Positions 17,093-25,492 of a stretch of 64,000 bases of DNA are shown here, piece after piece. The position numbers were made by a program, and so were the translations under genes. The notes beneath the pieces are model-generated. The model was not told the DNA's origin and ran no database searches. It worked only from the letters and a program-made list of their open reading frames with translations. The stretch is from Bin87 sp965220265 (GTDB lineage: Bacteria; Chloroflexota; Dehalococcoidia; Lucifugimonadales; UBA3495), in NCBI GenBank assembly GCA_965220265.1, contig CBDCPM010000004.1, positions 3,410,001 to 3,474,000 of the forward strand, given 5' to 3'. How positions within the stretch are numbered: the first letter of the stretch is position 1; the number at the start of each line of letters is the position of its first letter.

Positions 17093-17198
17093 GACGTTCT
17101 CCGGCTAGATTGGGATGTCTAGTTGATGCCCGGCCTCACGCCGATTCATAAAGCTGCCACCAACACCCTCTACTTAAACTCGGCGTGGTCAACGTTCC

Positions 17199-18056
17199 TC
17201 AGTTCCAGCGTTCAGTTGGTGCTTCCCGGCGGTCAGAGTTCATACACATTGAGCTGCAGGTGAAACTGGAGGTTCGGAACCTCATCCGTTCTCGTGCAAC
17301 AATCTCAAAAAATCTGCCACCACCCCCGTCTGGGTCCTGATAGCATCTGTTGGCATCAAAGTGTTCTACCACTCGAATACCATGGTGCCTGAACAACCGG
17401 TCCCGTTCGTGGTCGTGAACCGTACGTGACGGTGGATGGAACGGCTCACCATCAACTTCCAAGATGCCCCACTTTTGCCGGTCACAAATCAGGAAATCGG
17501 CTTCTCTGTTGCGTCGGTTCCGTTGTTCGCCTAACCTAGCCATGCAGTTCGGCAAAAACAGAACTCCTTTGGTGTCTAGCGCACCAGCAATTTTCCTTTC
17601 GCTCGCGGAGCGAAATTTCATATTGTTCCATTTCAGGCTAGGAGGAGGATTAACGCCATATGACAAACCTTGGTTATTAATGCGCTTGCCTCGCGCAATT
17701 TCTAGCAATTCGCTTCGCCAATCGGAATCGAGTTCGATATCAACCAGTTCAGCTCTTGCAGTGAATTGCCTGATGTACGTCTCTGGAGGCAAAACCGCCT
17801 CAATCGCAGCTCTGACCTGCTCATTTATTCGGTTCCTGTTGGCACTGAGAACATCATATGCTGCTCTTGGGCCAGTTAACTCAATATGCAATCCGGTGAG
17901 TAGTTGATTGCCCGAGAGCCAGTTGTCGCCCGAGTCCCATGTGTCAATGGTACATGACAAGAGTACGCCAGCCGAATCTTCCTCTCCACCGTCAATTAAG
18001 AAGCTCGCTGCACTCGCTATCAGGACATCATTTCCTGGTAGGTCCATAAATGTCAC
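17199..18056 (-). CDS. PD-(D/E)XK-like nuclease-domain protein
   Basis: A 285-residue protein. The N-terminal half (AASFLIDGGEEDSAGVLLSC) is unrecognised. Residues about 150-250 look like a restriction-endonuclease fold: an acidic helix residue in SASERKIAGALD, EADFLI, then ILEVDGEPFHPP, giving the E...D...E-x-D series of the family. HERDRLFRHHGIRVVEHF follows, as in DUF559/Vsr-like nucleases. The coding DNA is visibly more AT-rich than its neighbours, which hints at transfer. It sits between a toxin-antitoxin pair and tRNA-Met. The last 25 residues (SSFTCSSMC) look atypical and may be a shifted end. Confidence 0.65.
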   Translation of the reverse strand: MTFMDLPGNDVLIASAASFLIDGGEEDSAGVLLSCTIDTWDSGDNWLSGNQLLTGLHIELTGPRAAYDVLSANRNRINEQVRAAIEAVLPPETYIRQFTARAELVDIELDSDWRSELLEIARGKRINNQGLSYGVNPPPSLKWNNMKFRSASERKIAGALDTKGVLFLPNCMARLGEQRNRRNREADFLICDRQKWGILEVDGEPFHPPSRTVHDHERDRLFRHHGIRVVEHFDANRCYQDPDGGGGRFFEIVARERMRFRTSSFTCSSMCMNSDRREAPTERWN

Positions 18057-18077
18057 ATTCCAATTGAACCAATGAAG

Positions 18078-18149
18078 TGGGCCCGACAGGGTTCGAACCT
18101 GTGACCTGCCGATTATGAGTCGGATGCTCTTCCACTGAGCTACGGGCCC
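18078..18149 (-). tRNA. tRNA-Met (anticodon CAT)
   Basis: Read on the minus strand the sequence folds as a cloverleaf. The acceptor stem is GGGCCCG pairing with CGGGCCC, with discriminator A. The D-arm is GCTC/GAGC, the anticodon loop CTCATAA gives CAT, and the T-arm ACAGG-TTCGAAC-CCTGT is perfect. The anticodon stem has one weak outer pair. The CCA end is not encoded. CAT could also be tRNA-Ile2 if lysidine-modified; elongator Met is the simpler reading. Confidence 0.92.
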
Positions 18150-18213
18150 CGAACGCGCGGCGCGTGTATCGATATTGCGCCGACTTTCAGGTTAGACCCC
18201 GACTGCCCAGCCG

Positions 18214-19566
18214 TCAAATGCCCAGGCGCTCGCGGTATTCCGGGTCCCATTCCGCCAGCTGCCGGCGTTCCACCAGCTCCTCGGGGTCCAGGGTCGGCGA
18301 CGGCTCGCCGGTGGTGGGCACCTCGGTGATCACCGCGGCGTCGGCCCACGCGGACACCTGCTCGGCCGGCTTGCCCAGCAGCATCTCCAGCAACGGCACG
18401 TTGTCCTGGCCGAAGTTCGGAGCCGGCCCCCGGATCTCCAGCGGGGTCTTCGAAAGCTTGTACGGCCGGCCCATGATGATGCGGGTGCCCATGTCCCGCT
18501 CCGGCGGATACTCCACCCGCTCCAGGAAGTTGCGGCTCCGGTAGTGCGGGTCGAAATGCACCTCCTTTCCGCTGAGCACGGGCCCGGAGGCGATCCCCCT
18601 GGCCTGCAGGGCGTGCATCATCTCGTACTTGTCGTGGCGCTTCGTCCACTGCCCGATGGCCTCGTCGAGCTCGTCGTGGTGCTTCTGCCGGCCGGCCAGC
18701 GTGGCGAACCGCGCGTCCGTTGCCAGGTCGTTCCGCTCCATCAGGCGACACAGGGACTGCCACTGCTCGGTGTCCGCCACCGACAGTGTGATCCACTCGT
18801 CTTCGCCGGCGGCAGGATACGCCCCTTGGGGCGCGCGGTTGGGGTGGCGGTTCCCGATGCGCTCTCCTTCGCGACCGTTGGCGATGGCGTCCATCAGGTA
18901 CTCGGACAGGAACATCACGCCGGCCTGGTACATGCCGATGTCCACCCACAGGCCCTTGCCCGTGCGGTTTCGGTACCGCAGCGCCGACCCGATGGCCAGC
19001 ATCGCGCTCCACGTGGACAGGAAGTCCACGAAGGAACGCCCCGCCTTGGACGGCTCGTCGCCGGGGTAGCCGGTGATCCAGCAGTGGCCGTGGGTGCCCT
19101 CCTGCGTGGTCGCCTGCGCCGGGTATGAGGAGTATGGCCCGTCGCCGTGGCCGTAACCGGTGTTGGACACCATGATGATGTCCGGACGCAGCTTCCGCAG
19201 GTTGGGGTAGTCCAGGTTCCACCGGCGCATGACGCGGGGAGTGAAGTTCTCCATCACCACGTCGCTGACCATCACCAGCTCGCGGAAGATCTCCCGGCCT
19301 TCCTCCTGCGCCATATCCAGCACCATGGACCGCTTGCCGCGGTTCAGCAGCTGGTAGGTGGAGGGACGGTTCCACCAGTCCACGCCCGGATCGTTGTCGG
19401 GGAACGTACCGTAGAGACCGCCGCCCCGCGTTATGTCCGGCCGACCGGGACCCTCGATCTTGATCACCTCCGCCCCCAAGTCAGCCAACTGCCCACCCGT
19501 GTAGGGCAGCGCGAACACGTAGGTGGAATCCAGGACCCGGATTCCTTCCAGGGGCAATGTGGCCAT
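18214..19566 (-). CDS. CaiB/BaiF-type CoA transferase (class III)
   Basis: A 450-residue class III CoA transferase. It has the N-terminal GIRVLDSTYVFALPYTGGQLADLGAEVIKIE region (seen as VLD, LADLGAEVIKIE), NRGKRSMVLDM and the active-site region GRSFVDFLSTWSAM, whose Asp is at the place of the catalytic nucleophile. The family moves CoA between carboxylic acids. It is the last gene of a cluster on the minus strand with Uma2 and a second CoA transferase. Confidence 0.9.
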   Translation of the reverse strand: MATLPLEGIRVLDSTYVFALPYTGGQLADLGAEVIKIEGPGRPDITRGGGLYGTFPDNDPGVDWWNRPSTYQLLNRGKRSMVLDMAQEEGREIFRELVMVSDVVMENFTPRVMRRWNLDYPNLRKLRPDIIMVSNTGYGHGDGPYSSYPAQATTQEGTHGHCWITGYPGDEPSKAGRSFVDFLSTWSAMLAIGSALRYRNRTGKGLWVDIGMYQAGVMFLSEYLMDAIANGREGERIGNRHPNRAPQGAYPAAGEDEWITLSVADTEQWQSLCRLMERNDLATDARFATLAGRQKHHDELDEAIGQWTKRHDKYEMMHALQARGIASGPVLSGKEVHFDPHYRSRNFLERVEYPPERDMGTRIIMGRPYKLSKTPLEIRGPAPNFGQDNVPLLEMLLGKPAEQVSAWADAAVITEVPTTGEPSPTLDPEELVERRQLAEWDPEYRERLGI

Positions 19567-19601
19567 GTCACTTCAACTCCCGCATGGATTAGCCATACCG
19601 G

Positions 19602-20315
19602 TCAGGATTGCTCACCGCTCAGTTGTGCTTGCAACTGGCGGATGCGCTCTTCCGCCGCTGCCAGCGCTGCCTCCACCAGCATAAAGTCGCACAGGTAGCG
19701 GCCCGTCTTGCGGTCGTAGAACCGCAGGTTCGTTTCGTCGTCAACGTCCCAGTCCCACGCTGGATGCCAGCACGAGCACAGGTCCAGCGTCGGGCTGTAA
19801 CCCCATATCATCCCATCCGCTTCCGTCGTCAGGTCAATTGCCTGATATTCGCCGTCAACCAGGCGGTCGCCGGCCAGCGCGTAGCCGTAGAAGTCGCCGC
19901 CGGTGGGGTCGACCCGCCAGTACTCGGCGATGCCCAACCTGGCGTACAAATCACGCTTGAACCCAGTATCCCTGCGGTGGGTAGTCTCCGACGCTACTTC
20001 CATCACGAAGTCCGGGGGTTTGCCCACCTCCCAGATGATGTAGCCGTTGCGCGGCAGGATGGACGCGGCTTCCACGCCGAAGGCCACCAGCAGGTCCGGC
20101 TCGACACGATTGTTCATGTTGTATGGGTCGAAGTTCAGCACGCAGGGCGCCCGCACCAGCGTGCCCGGCCGCGCCGCAAAATGATGGGCAACGAAGTAGC
20201 CGGACTTGTTGATGGTGGGGCTCTGTATCATGTCCCGCGGTTCCGGGTCGGGGCAAACATAGTCATCCGTAAACGGAACCGGGGGAGCGCCCGTGGTTTG
20301 CGGTTGCGTAACCAT
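19602..20315 (-). CDS. Uma2-family (DUF820) nuclease-like protein
   Basis: A 237-residue Uma2 protein with the PD-(D/E)XK-like core. The motifs are VEPDLLVAF, PPDFVMEVASETT, KRDLYARLGIAEYWRVDP and a C-terminal coiled stretch (AALAAAEERIRQLQAQL). Uma2 proteins are abundant in Chloroflexota and cyanobacteria and their role is unclear. It sits between two CoA-transferase genes with spacers of 25 and 35 bp, so it is likely cotranscribed with them. Confidence 0.88.
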   Translation of the reverse strand: MVTQPQTTGAPPVPFTDDYVCPDPEPRDMIQSPTINKSGYFVAHHFAARPGTLVRAPCVLNFDPYNMNNRVEPDLLVAFGVEAASILPRNGYIIWEVGKPPDFVMEVASETTHRRDTGFKRDLYARLGIAEYWRVDPTGGDFYGYALAGDRLVDGEYQAIDLTTEADGMIWGYSPTLDLCSCWHPAWDWDVDDETNLRFYDRKTGRYLCDFMLVEAALAAAEERIRQLQAQLSGEQS

Positions 20316-20340
20316 CTCAAACCTCCACCACCAGAATAAC

Positions 20341-21531
20341 CTAGATGATTTCCAGCTGCCGCATCACCGACAGCGTTTCGCGGTCGTAGCCAAGCCCGTC
20401 GACGAAGATCTCCTCGTTGTGCTGGCCCAGCGTTGGCGCGGCCATGCGCAACTGGTATCCGGTCGGCGTCATGCGGAACAACTCGGCCGGAACCTTGACC
20501 CGCCCAATCACCGGGTGCTCGGTCTCCCGGTAGAACTCGCGGGATTCCAGCTGCGGGCAGTCCGCCAGTTCCGTCGGCGTTTGCACCAGCCCGAAGAGCA
20601 TGCGCTTTTCAGCCGCCGCGGGGAACAGTTCCCACTTCTCGCGGTCCTTGATGGCGTCCAGCACCACCTGGTCCATGGCCGGCCCGTTGCGGACCCGCTG
20701 CGCCCGGTCGGCAAAGCGCGGTTCCAGCAATTCGGGAGCGCGGAAGAAGTCGGCGATATCATCCCAGGTCGCGCCGCCCCCGGCCTGCACGATGATCCAG
20801 CCGTCCTTGCAGGGCATGGGGTTCTCCCACATGGTGCCCGGCGCCCGCCGAACCTGCACCCCGCCGATGAACGGGTAGATGGTCTGCGTCGCCATCATGG
20901 TGGACGCCACGCACTCGGTGATCGACACGTCCACGTGCTGTCCCACCCCGTGCCGGTCCTGCGCGAACAGCGCCATGGCCGTCGCACCGGCGCCGAACAG
21001 CCCGCCCTGGTACTGGGCCTGGAAGCCGCCGTGTTTCAGCGGCGGGCGGCCCTGCACTCCGCTGATCCCCATCACCATCCCCATGGCGTAGGACACTATC
21101 TCCTCGCCGGCGTACTGGCTGTAGGGACCGGTCTGGCCAAAGGGCGTGATCGAGGTCATCACCAGGTTGGGATTGATCGCCGACAGTGCCTCGTAGCCGA
21201 TGCCCAGGTCGTCCAGGTGTCCCGGCCGGTAGCTCTCGATGACCAGGTCAACGTGAGGGGCCAGTTCCTTCAGGATGCGGCGGCCGGCCGCGGTCTCCAG
21301 GTTCAGGGTGATGCCCTTCTTGTTCAGGTTGAGGATGAGGAAGAAAAGGCTTTTCTCAGGGTGCGGGTCATCGTGGTAATACGGACCCACCCGCCGCATT
21401 GCCGACCCGCCGGTGGGCTCAACCTTGAGCACGTCCGCACCATAGTCCGCCAGCAGCCGCGCACAAAAAGACCCGGCAATGTCCTCGCTCAGGTCCAGTA
21501 CCTTGATCCCGCTCAATGGCCCGTCAAACAT
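20341..21531 (-). CDS. CaiB/BaiF-type CoA transferase with altered nucleophile position
   Basis: A 396-residue class III CoA transferase paralogue. It has GIKVLDLSEDIAG, LADYGADVLKVEP, NLNKKGITLNLE and YGEE-like SQYAGEE. At the catalytic segment it reads GGFQAQYQGGL, where relatives usually carry an Asp in the form ADY or AD-x-x-G; here the residue is Gln (CAG codon near 21021). The start at 21531 (MFDGPLSGIK) is preferred because family homology begins there. It may be a non-catalytic or altered-function member. Confidence 0.85.
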   Translation of the reverse strand: MFDGPLSGIKVLDLSEDIAGSFCARLLADYGADVLKVEPTGGSAMRRVGPYYHDDPHPEKSLFFLILNLNKKGITLNLETAAGRRILKELAPHVDLVIESYRPGHLDDLGIGYEALSAINPNLVMTSITPFGQTGPYSQYAGEEIVSYAMGMVMGISGVQGRPPLKHGGFQAQYQGGLFGAGATAMALFAQDRHGVGQHVDVSITECVASTMMATQTIYPFIGGVQVRRAPGTMWENPMPCKDGWIIVQAGGGATWDDIADFFRAPELLEPRFADRAQRVRNGPAMDQVVLDAIKDREKWELFPAAAEKRMLFGLVQTPTELADCPQLESREFYRETEHPVIGRVKVPAELFRMTPTGYQLRMAAPTLGQHNEEIFVDGLGYDRETLSVMRQLEII

Positions 21532-21662
21532 GGCGGCGATTTTATCCCAAGCGGGCGACTGCGGCAATTTATCAAATACGCTGCACGACGCGAGGTATAC
21601 TTATCGCGCCCCAAATCGTCGGCGCGCGTCGCCGACCACGCAAACCGGCAGGAGTTTCCCCG

Positions 21663-22322
21663 ATGCTCATCGACCCCAAGACCTTCGAACGGTTCAACAT
21701 GATCCTCACCGGCGTCGTGGTGCCACGGCCAATCGCTTTCGTGTCCACTGTCTCGACCGACGGCGTGGTGAACCTGGCCCCCTTCAGCTTTTTCAACGCC
21801 ATGGCCTACAACCCGCCCACGGTCATTTTCTCCTCGTCGCGCCGCGCCCCGGGCTGGCAGGACAAGCGCAAGGACACGCTGACCAACATCGAGGAGACCG
21901 GCGAGTACGTCGTCAACGTGGTGGTGGACGATATCGCGGCCGCCATGAATGCCACCGCCGCCGAGTACCCTTCCGACGTATCGGAGTTCGACATCGCCGG
22001 CCTGACCGAAGCGCCCAGCGAAATCGTCAAGGCGCCCCGCGTCCTGGAGTCCCCGGTGAACATGGAGTGTCGGCTGGTGCAGGTCGTGAACATCGGGGAG
22101 CAGCCTCACGCCCACGGCATCGTTATCGGCGAGATAGTCCGCATGCACATCAGCGAAGACGTGCTTTACGACGGCCCCAATGGCCTCCGGATCAATCATG
22201 CCGCGCTCAAGCCCACGGGCCGACTGGCCGGCAACATGTACTGCCACACTGACGACGTTTTCGAGCTGGTTCGCCCCACCTATACCGAGCAGGACGAGGG
22301 TGTCGGCAAGGCCGCCGATTAG
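21663..22322 (+). CDS. flavin reductase family protein (FMN-binding split barrel)
   Basis: A 219-residue flavin-reductase-like protein. It has GVVVPRPIAFVSTVSTDGVVNLAPFSFFNAMAYNPPTV in outline (PRPIAFVSTV, NLAPFSFFN, NPPTV) and the later MECRLVQVV and HAHGIVIGEIV strands. Such proteins reduce FMN with NAD(P)H or are flavin-dependent oxidoreductases. It could supply reduced flavin to the LLM monooxygenases in this window, an inference. GGAG lies upstream of the ATG. Divergent from the CoA-transferase operon. Confidence 0.88.
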   Translation: MLIDPKTFERFNMILTGVVVPRPIAFVSTVSTDGVVNLAPFSFFNAMAYNPPTVIFSSSRRAPGWQDKRKDTLTNIEETGEYVVNVVVDDIAAAMNATAAEYPSDVSEFDIAGLTEAPSEIVKAPRVLESPVNMECRLVQVVNIGEQPHAHGIVIGEIVRMHISEDVLYDGPNGLRINHAALKPTGRLAGNMYCHTDDVFELVRPTYTEQDEGVGKAAD

Positions 22323-22348
22323 CCGCGACGATTGAAGGAGTCTACCCC

Positions 22349-22600
22349 ATGACCACCGCCGAAACCGAGATCAAGCTCTACGGCGCCGAATGGTGCCCCG
22401 ACTGCCACCGTTCCAGGAACTACCTGAACAGCCGTTCAGTCGCCTATGAGTACATCAACGTCGATGGTGACGATGCCGCACAGGCCTACGTCAAACAGGT
22501 CAACGACAACCGGCTGATTATCCCGACTATCGTGTTTCCGGACGGGTCCGTCCTGGTTGAACCGTCCAACGCCGAATTGGCGCGCAAGCTCCGGGACTGA
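22349..22600 (+). CDS. glutaredoxin-like thiol oxidoreductase
   Basis: An 83-residue thioredoxin-fold protein with the redox motif W-C-P-D-C near residue 16 and the cis-Pro in IIPTIVFPDG. The two-Cys WCPDC form resembles mycoredoxin/NrdH-like proteins of high-GC bacteria. AAGGAG is upstream. It follows the flavin reductase by 26 bp and is probably cotranscribed. Confidence 0.88.
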   Translation: MTTAETEIKLYGAEWCPDCHRSRNYLNSRSVAYEYINVDGDDAAQAYVKQVNDNRLIIPTIVFPDGSVLVEPSNAELARKLRD

Positions 22601-22612
22601 TCGTCGGAACCG

Positions 22613-22978
22613 TTAATCGGGGAACTGCAACAGTTGCAGGACGTTCCCATCCGGATCCTGGAAGGTTGCGACCCAGCCGCCCCAATGCTCCTGCTCGGGA
22701 ACGCGGATGAACGGCACGCCGACAGCGGCAAGGCGTTCGTGCTCGGCGCGAATGTCGTCTACACCCAGGTGGGGCATGACGCGCAGGGGGTCCTTGGACT
22801 CGCCGCTGACTGACCCGTGCCGGCCCACGTTGAAACGGATATCACCCAATTCAAAAGCGGCGAAACCCTCATCTTCATGGAATGAATGCAGGGGCAAGAG
22901 GAGGACGTCACGGTAGAACCGCAACATCCGGTCCAGGTCGTCGGTCCACAGCGTTATGCCGACAATGCCAGTGATCAC
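22613..22978 (-). CDS. VOC-family (glyoxalase/bleomycin-resistance-like) protein
   Basis: A 121-residue VOC protein: GITLWTDDLDRMLRFYRDVL at the N-terminus, FELGDIRFNVG, HLGVDDIRAEHERLAAVGV and a closing FQDPDGNVLQLLQF. The fold is used by dioxygenases, isomerases and drug-binding proteins; no specific role can be read. It is 12 bp from the Fur-type gene upstream on the same strand, so probably one transcript. Confidence 0.87.
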   Translation of the reverse strand: MITGIVGITLWTDDLDRMLRFYRDVLLLPLHSFHEDEGFAAFELGDIRFNVGRHGSVSGESKDPLRVMPHLGVDDIRAEHERLAAVGVPFIRVPEQEHWGGWVATFQDPDGNVLQLLQFPD

Positions 22979-22990
22979 AGGGAAATAAGA

Positions 22991-23440
22991 CTAGCTGGCG
23001 TGCGAGTTCGCAGGCTCATCAGCCGGCGCGCACGAGCGGCACCAACCGTGAAAATCGACCCGTTGCCACATCACCTGGAATCGGGTCTCGTTGGAGACCT
23101 GATCACGCAATCGGATGATGATGTCGCTGCTGTCGTCGGCGTCGGCGATGTTCCCGCACCCGATGCATACCAGGTTCACGTGGGGGGAGACGTTGCTCTC
23201 GTACCGGGACTGCTTGGCGAAGGGCAGTTCCTGGATCAAACCACTCTTGGAGAGCACGCCCAGGGTCGAGTAAACGGTGGCCAGCGTCATTGAAGGAAAG
23301 TGCTGCTGGACCCGCTCGTGGATCTGCTGCACCGTGGGGTGGTCGGTGGAGTTGAGCACCGCCTCGGCAATGGCCAGGCGTTGGGGCGTCACCCGCACGC
23401 CCCCCTGACGAAGTTGCTGCACAACGGCGCTCTGTATCAT
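22991..23440 (-). CDS. Fur/PerR-family metal- or peroxide-sensing regulator
   Basis: A 149-residue Fur-family repressor. It has the N-terminal winged helix (VRVTPQRLAIAEAVL, HPTVQQIHERVQQHFPSMTLATVYSTLGVL), a structural zinc motif C-I-G-C and a second C-R-S-C near the end. The ATG at 23440 is chosen because GGAGG is just upstream; a longer frame to 23596 has no family match. The target genes are not obvious, although it is divergent from the thiolase gene. Confidence 0.9.
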   Translation of the reverse strand: MIQSAVVQQLRQGGVRVTPQRLAIAEAVLNSTDHPTVQQIHERVQQHFPSMTLATVYSTLGVLSKSGLIQELPFAKQSRYESNVSPHVNLVCIGCGNIADADDSSDIIIRLRDQVSNETRFQVMWQRVDFHGWCRSCAPADEPANSHAS

Positions 23441-23674
23441 CGACCCCTCCCGACACTGCGCGCGTAGCCTTCCGCAAAAACCGCTTCTGCAGCATCTATG
23501 AAAAGTATAGCATCGGACGTTTGCGGGCCGCAAATTGACCCGTCGAAACAAGCAACCTGCAGCGGCTGGACAGCCGGAGCCATCTGAGCTCGCCACCGCA
23601 ACATCGCTATGGCAATGGCCGCGTTTTTTGGTGTAGGATGTCCCACCGCAACCGCATATGAGGAGCAGTTACAA

Positions 23675-24949
23675 ATGGCTACCACGCGTCCCCGTCGTTT
23701 GGCTCGCTCGGTGTCCATAGTAGGCGCCGGTCTGTCCCAGTTTGGGGCTTACCCCGACAAGACCAGCCGCGACCTGTTCGTCGAAGCATTCCAGGACATG
23801 CAGGAAAACACCGATACGGGCATCTCGGCCCAGGACATCGAGGCTGGCTACCTGGGTAATTACTCGGCCGACCTGTTTGAGCACCAGGGCCACATGGCGC
23901 CTATCATGGCCGACTGGCTGGGGATGACGCCCACACCGATGACCCGTGTCGAGAACGCGTGCGCCAGCAGTGGCAGTGCCCTCCGAGAGGGCGTGATGGC
24001 CATTGCTAGCGGCATGTACGACGTGGTGCTGGTGGGCGGCGTGGAGAAGATGACCTCGCTGCCAACCGAGGGGGTCACTGACGTCCTGGCTTCTGCCGCG
24101 GACGGGTTGTACGAGGTGCCCGCCGGCCTGACTTTCCCCGGCATCTTCGGCGCCATTGCCAAGGCACACATGGACCGGTACGAGACCAACCTGAACCACC
24201 TGCTCAAGGTGGGGATCAAGAACCACGAAAACGGCAAGCTGAACCCCAAAGCCCAGTTCCAGGTCACCGTCAAGGACATGATGGATCGACGGAAGGCAAG
24301 GGCCGAGCAGCGCGGCGAACCTGTACCGGAATGGGAGGACGAGCTGGACTTCCTGAACGACCCCCGCGCCAACCCCTGGATCGCTTGGCCGTTGCGCCTC
24401 TACGACTGCGCACCGATTACTGACGGCGCGTCCTGCGTGCTGCTGGTAGCCAGCGAACTGGCCAACCAGTTCACCGACAAACCGGTCCATATCGCGGGCA
24501 TCGGGCAGGCCACCGGCCGCCCACTGCATGACGCCGAAGAGTTGACCTCCCTGTCAGCGGCCAAGATCGCGTCGGCCCAGGCCTATGAGATGGCCGGAAT
24601 AGGACCCGAGCAGGTCAGCGTTGCCGAGGTGCACGACTGTTTCACCATCGCCGAGATCGTCGCCAGCGAGGACCTGGGTTTCTTCGCGCCAGGCGAGGGC
24701 CCGCACGCGGTGGATGAAGGGCGCACCTCCCGAATCGGTGACCGTCCCATCAACACCAGCGGCGGCCTGAAGGCCAAGGGCCACCCCGTTGGCGCCAGCG
24801 GCGTGGCGCAGGTCATCGAAGTTTACAAGCAACTCCGCGGCGAGGCCGGGGAACGGCAGCTTGCCAATTCCGACCTCGAGTTCGGGCTCACGCACAATGT
24901 GGGCGGAACCGGCGGCACCTGTGTCGTCAACGTGCTCCAGCGCGGCTAG
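23675..24949 (+). CDS. thiolase-fold acyltransferase (SCPx-type)
   Basis: A 424-residue thiolase-superfamily protein. The nucleophile is C96 in ENACASSGSA, the His is in GGLKAKGHPVGASG, and the second Cys is in GGTGGTCVV. VGGVEKMTS and VHDCFTIAE are also typical of the sterol-carrier-protein-X type rather than FadA. It is paired with a DUF35-like OB-fold protein, as these thiolases usually are, and may act in side-chain or branched acid breakdown. AGGAG lies 9 nt before the ATG at 23675. Confidence 0.9.
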   Translation: MATTRPRRLARSVSIVGAGLSQFGAYPDKTSRDLFVEAFQDMQENTDTGISAQDIEAGYLGNYSADLFEHQGHMAPIMADWLGMTPTPMTRVENACASSGSALREGVMAIASGMYDVVLVGGVEKMTSLPTEGVTDVLASAADGLYEVPAGLTFPGIFGAIAKAHMDRYETNLNHLLKVGIKNHENGKLNPKAQFQVTVKDMMDRRKARAEQRGEPVPEWEDELDFLNDPRANPWIAWPLRLYDCAPITDGASCVLLVASELANQFTDKPVHIAGIGQATGRPLHDAEELTSLSAAKIASAQAYEMAGIGPEQVSVAEVHDCFTIAEIVASEDLGFFAPGEGPHAVDEGRTSRIGDRPINTSGGLKAKGHPVGASGVAQVIEVYKQLRGEAGERQLANSDLEFGLTHNVGGTGGTCVVNVLQRG

Positions 24950-24960
24950 GAGGCTCCTGC

Positions 24961-25380
24961 ATGACTACCGAAGCCGAATCCCGGCCGTTCAACGCTGCGT
25001 CATTCTACGCCTTTCTCCAGGAGGGGCGGTTCATGGGAGTCCGTTGCCGGGAAAACGGTAATTTGTACGCTGAAGCGCGGCCCATCGACCCGGTGAGCCA
25101 TAGCCGGGACATGGAGTGGCACGAACTCAGTGGCCGCGCTACGTTGAGCACCTTCACCTGCATATCAGTCGCGCCGGCCTCACTGGAAGCCAAGGGCTTT
25201 GGTCGGAACAACCCATACTGCACCGGTATTGTAACGTTGGAGGAGGGGCCGCGTATTTCGGCTCGAATCGCCGGGGTGGACGCGTCCAACCCGCAGAACA
25301 TACGGACCGGCATGGCGTTGGAAATCGCCCTGACGGAAATCGACCCCGATGAACCTGGGTTGGTGTTCAGGCCGGCGTAG
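24961..25380 (+). CDS. OB-fold protein of DUF35 type with degenerate zinc ribbon
   Basis: A 139-residue partner of the thiolase, starting 11 bp after its stop. The OB-fold is clear: ATLSTFTCISVAPA, YCTGIVTLEEGPRISARIAGV and IRTGMALEIALTEI. Upstream, where relatives have C-x2-C-G and P-R-x2-C-P-x-C, this protein has CRENGN, ARPIDPVSHS and DMEWHEL, so only one of four zinc Cys remains. DUF35 proteins stabilise or deliver acyl-CoA to their thiolase. The coupling to the thiolase gene supports that role despite the lost ribbon. Confidence 0.85.
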   Translation: MTTEAESRPFNAASFYAFLQEGRFMGVRCRENGNLYAEARPIDPVSHSRDMEWHELSGRATLSTFTCISVAPASLEAKGFGRNNPYCTGIVTLEEGPRISARIAGVDASNPQNIRTGMALEIALTEIDPDEPGLVFRPA

Positions 25381-25440
25381 CGCCTTCGCCGCCGGCGTGC
25401 CGGTCGCTCCGGTTTGGCATTCGGGCCGACCAAAATAAAA

Positions 25441-25462
25441 CTGCCCCAACCCAGTGGGGCGG
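25441..25462. terminator. bidirectional stem-loop terminator
   Basis: The bases CTGCCCCAACCCAGTGGGGC plus GG form an 8-bp stem with a 6-base loop between the convergent OB-fold gene and the minus-strand gene at 25493. T-rich tails lie on both sides (TTGTTTCTT on the plus strand, AGTTTTATTTT on the minus). Confidence 0.8.
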
Positions 25463-25492
25463 TTGTTTCTTCCGCTTTTACCGTGGCGGCGT

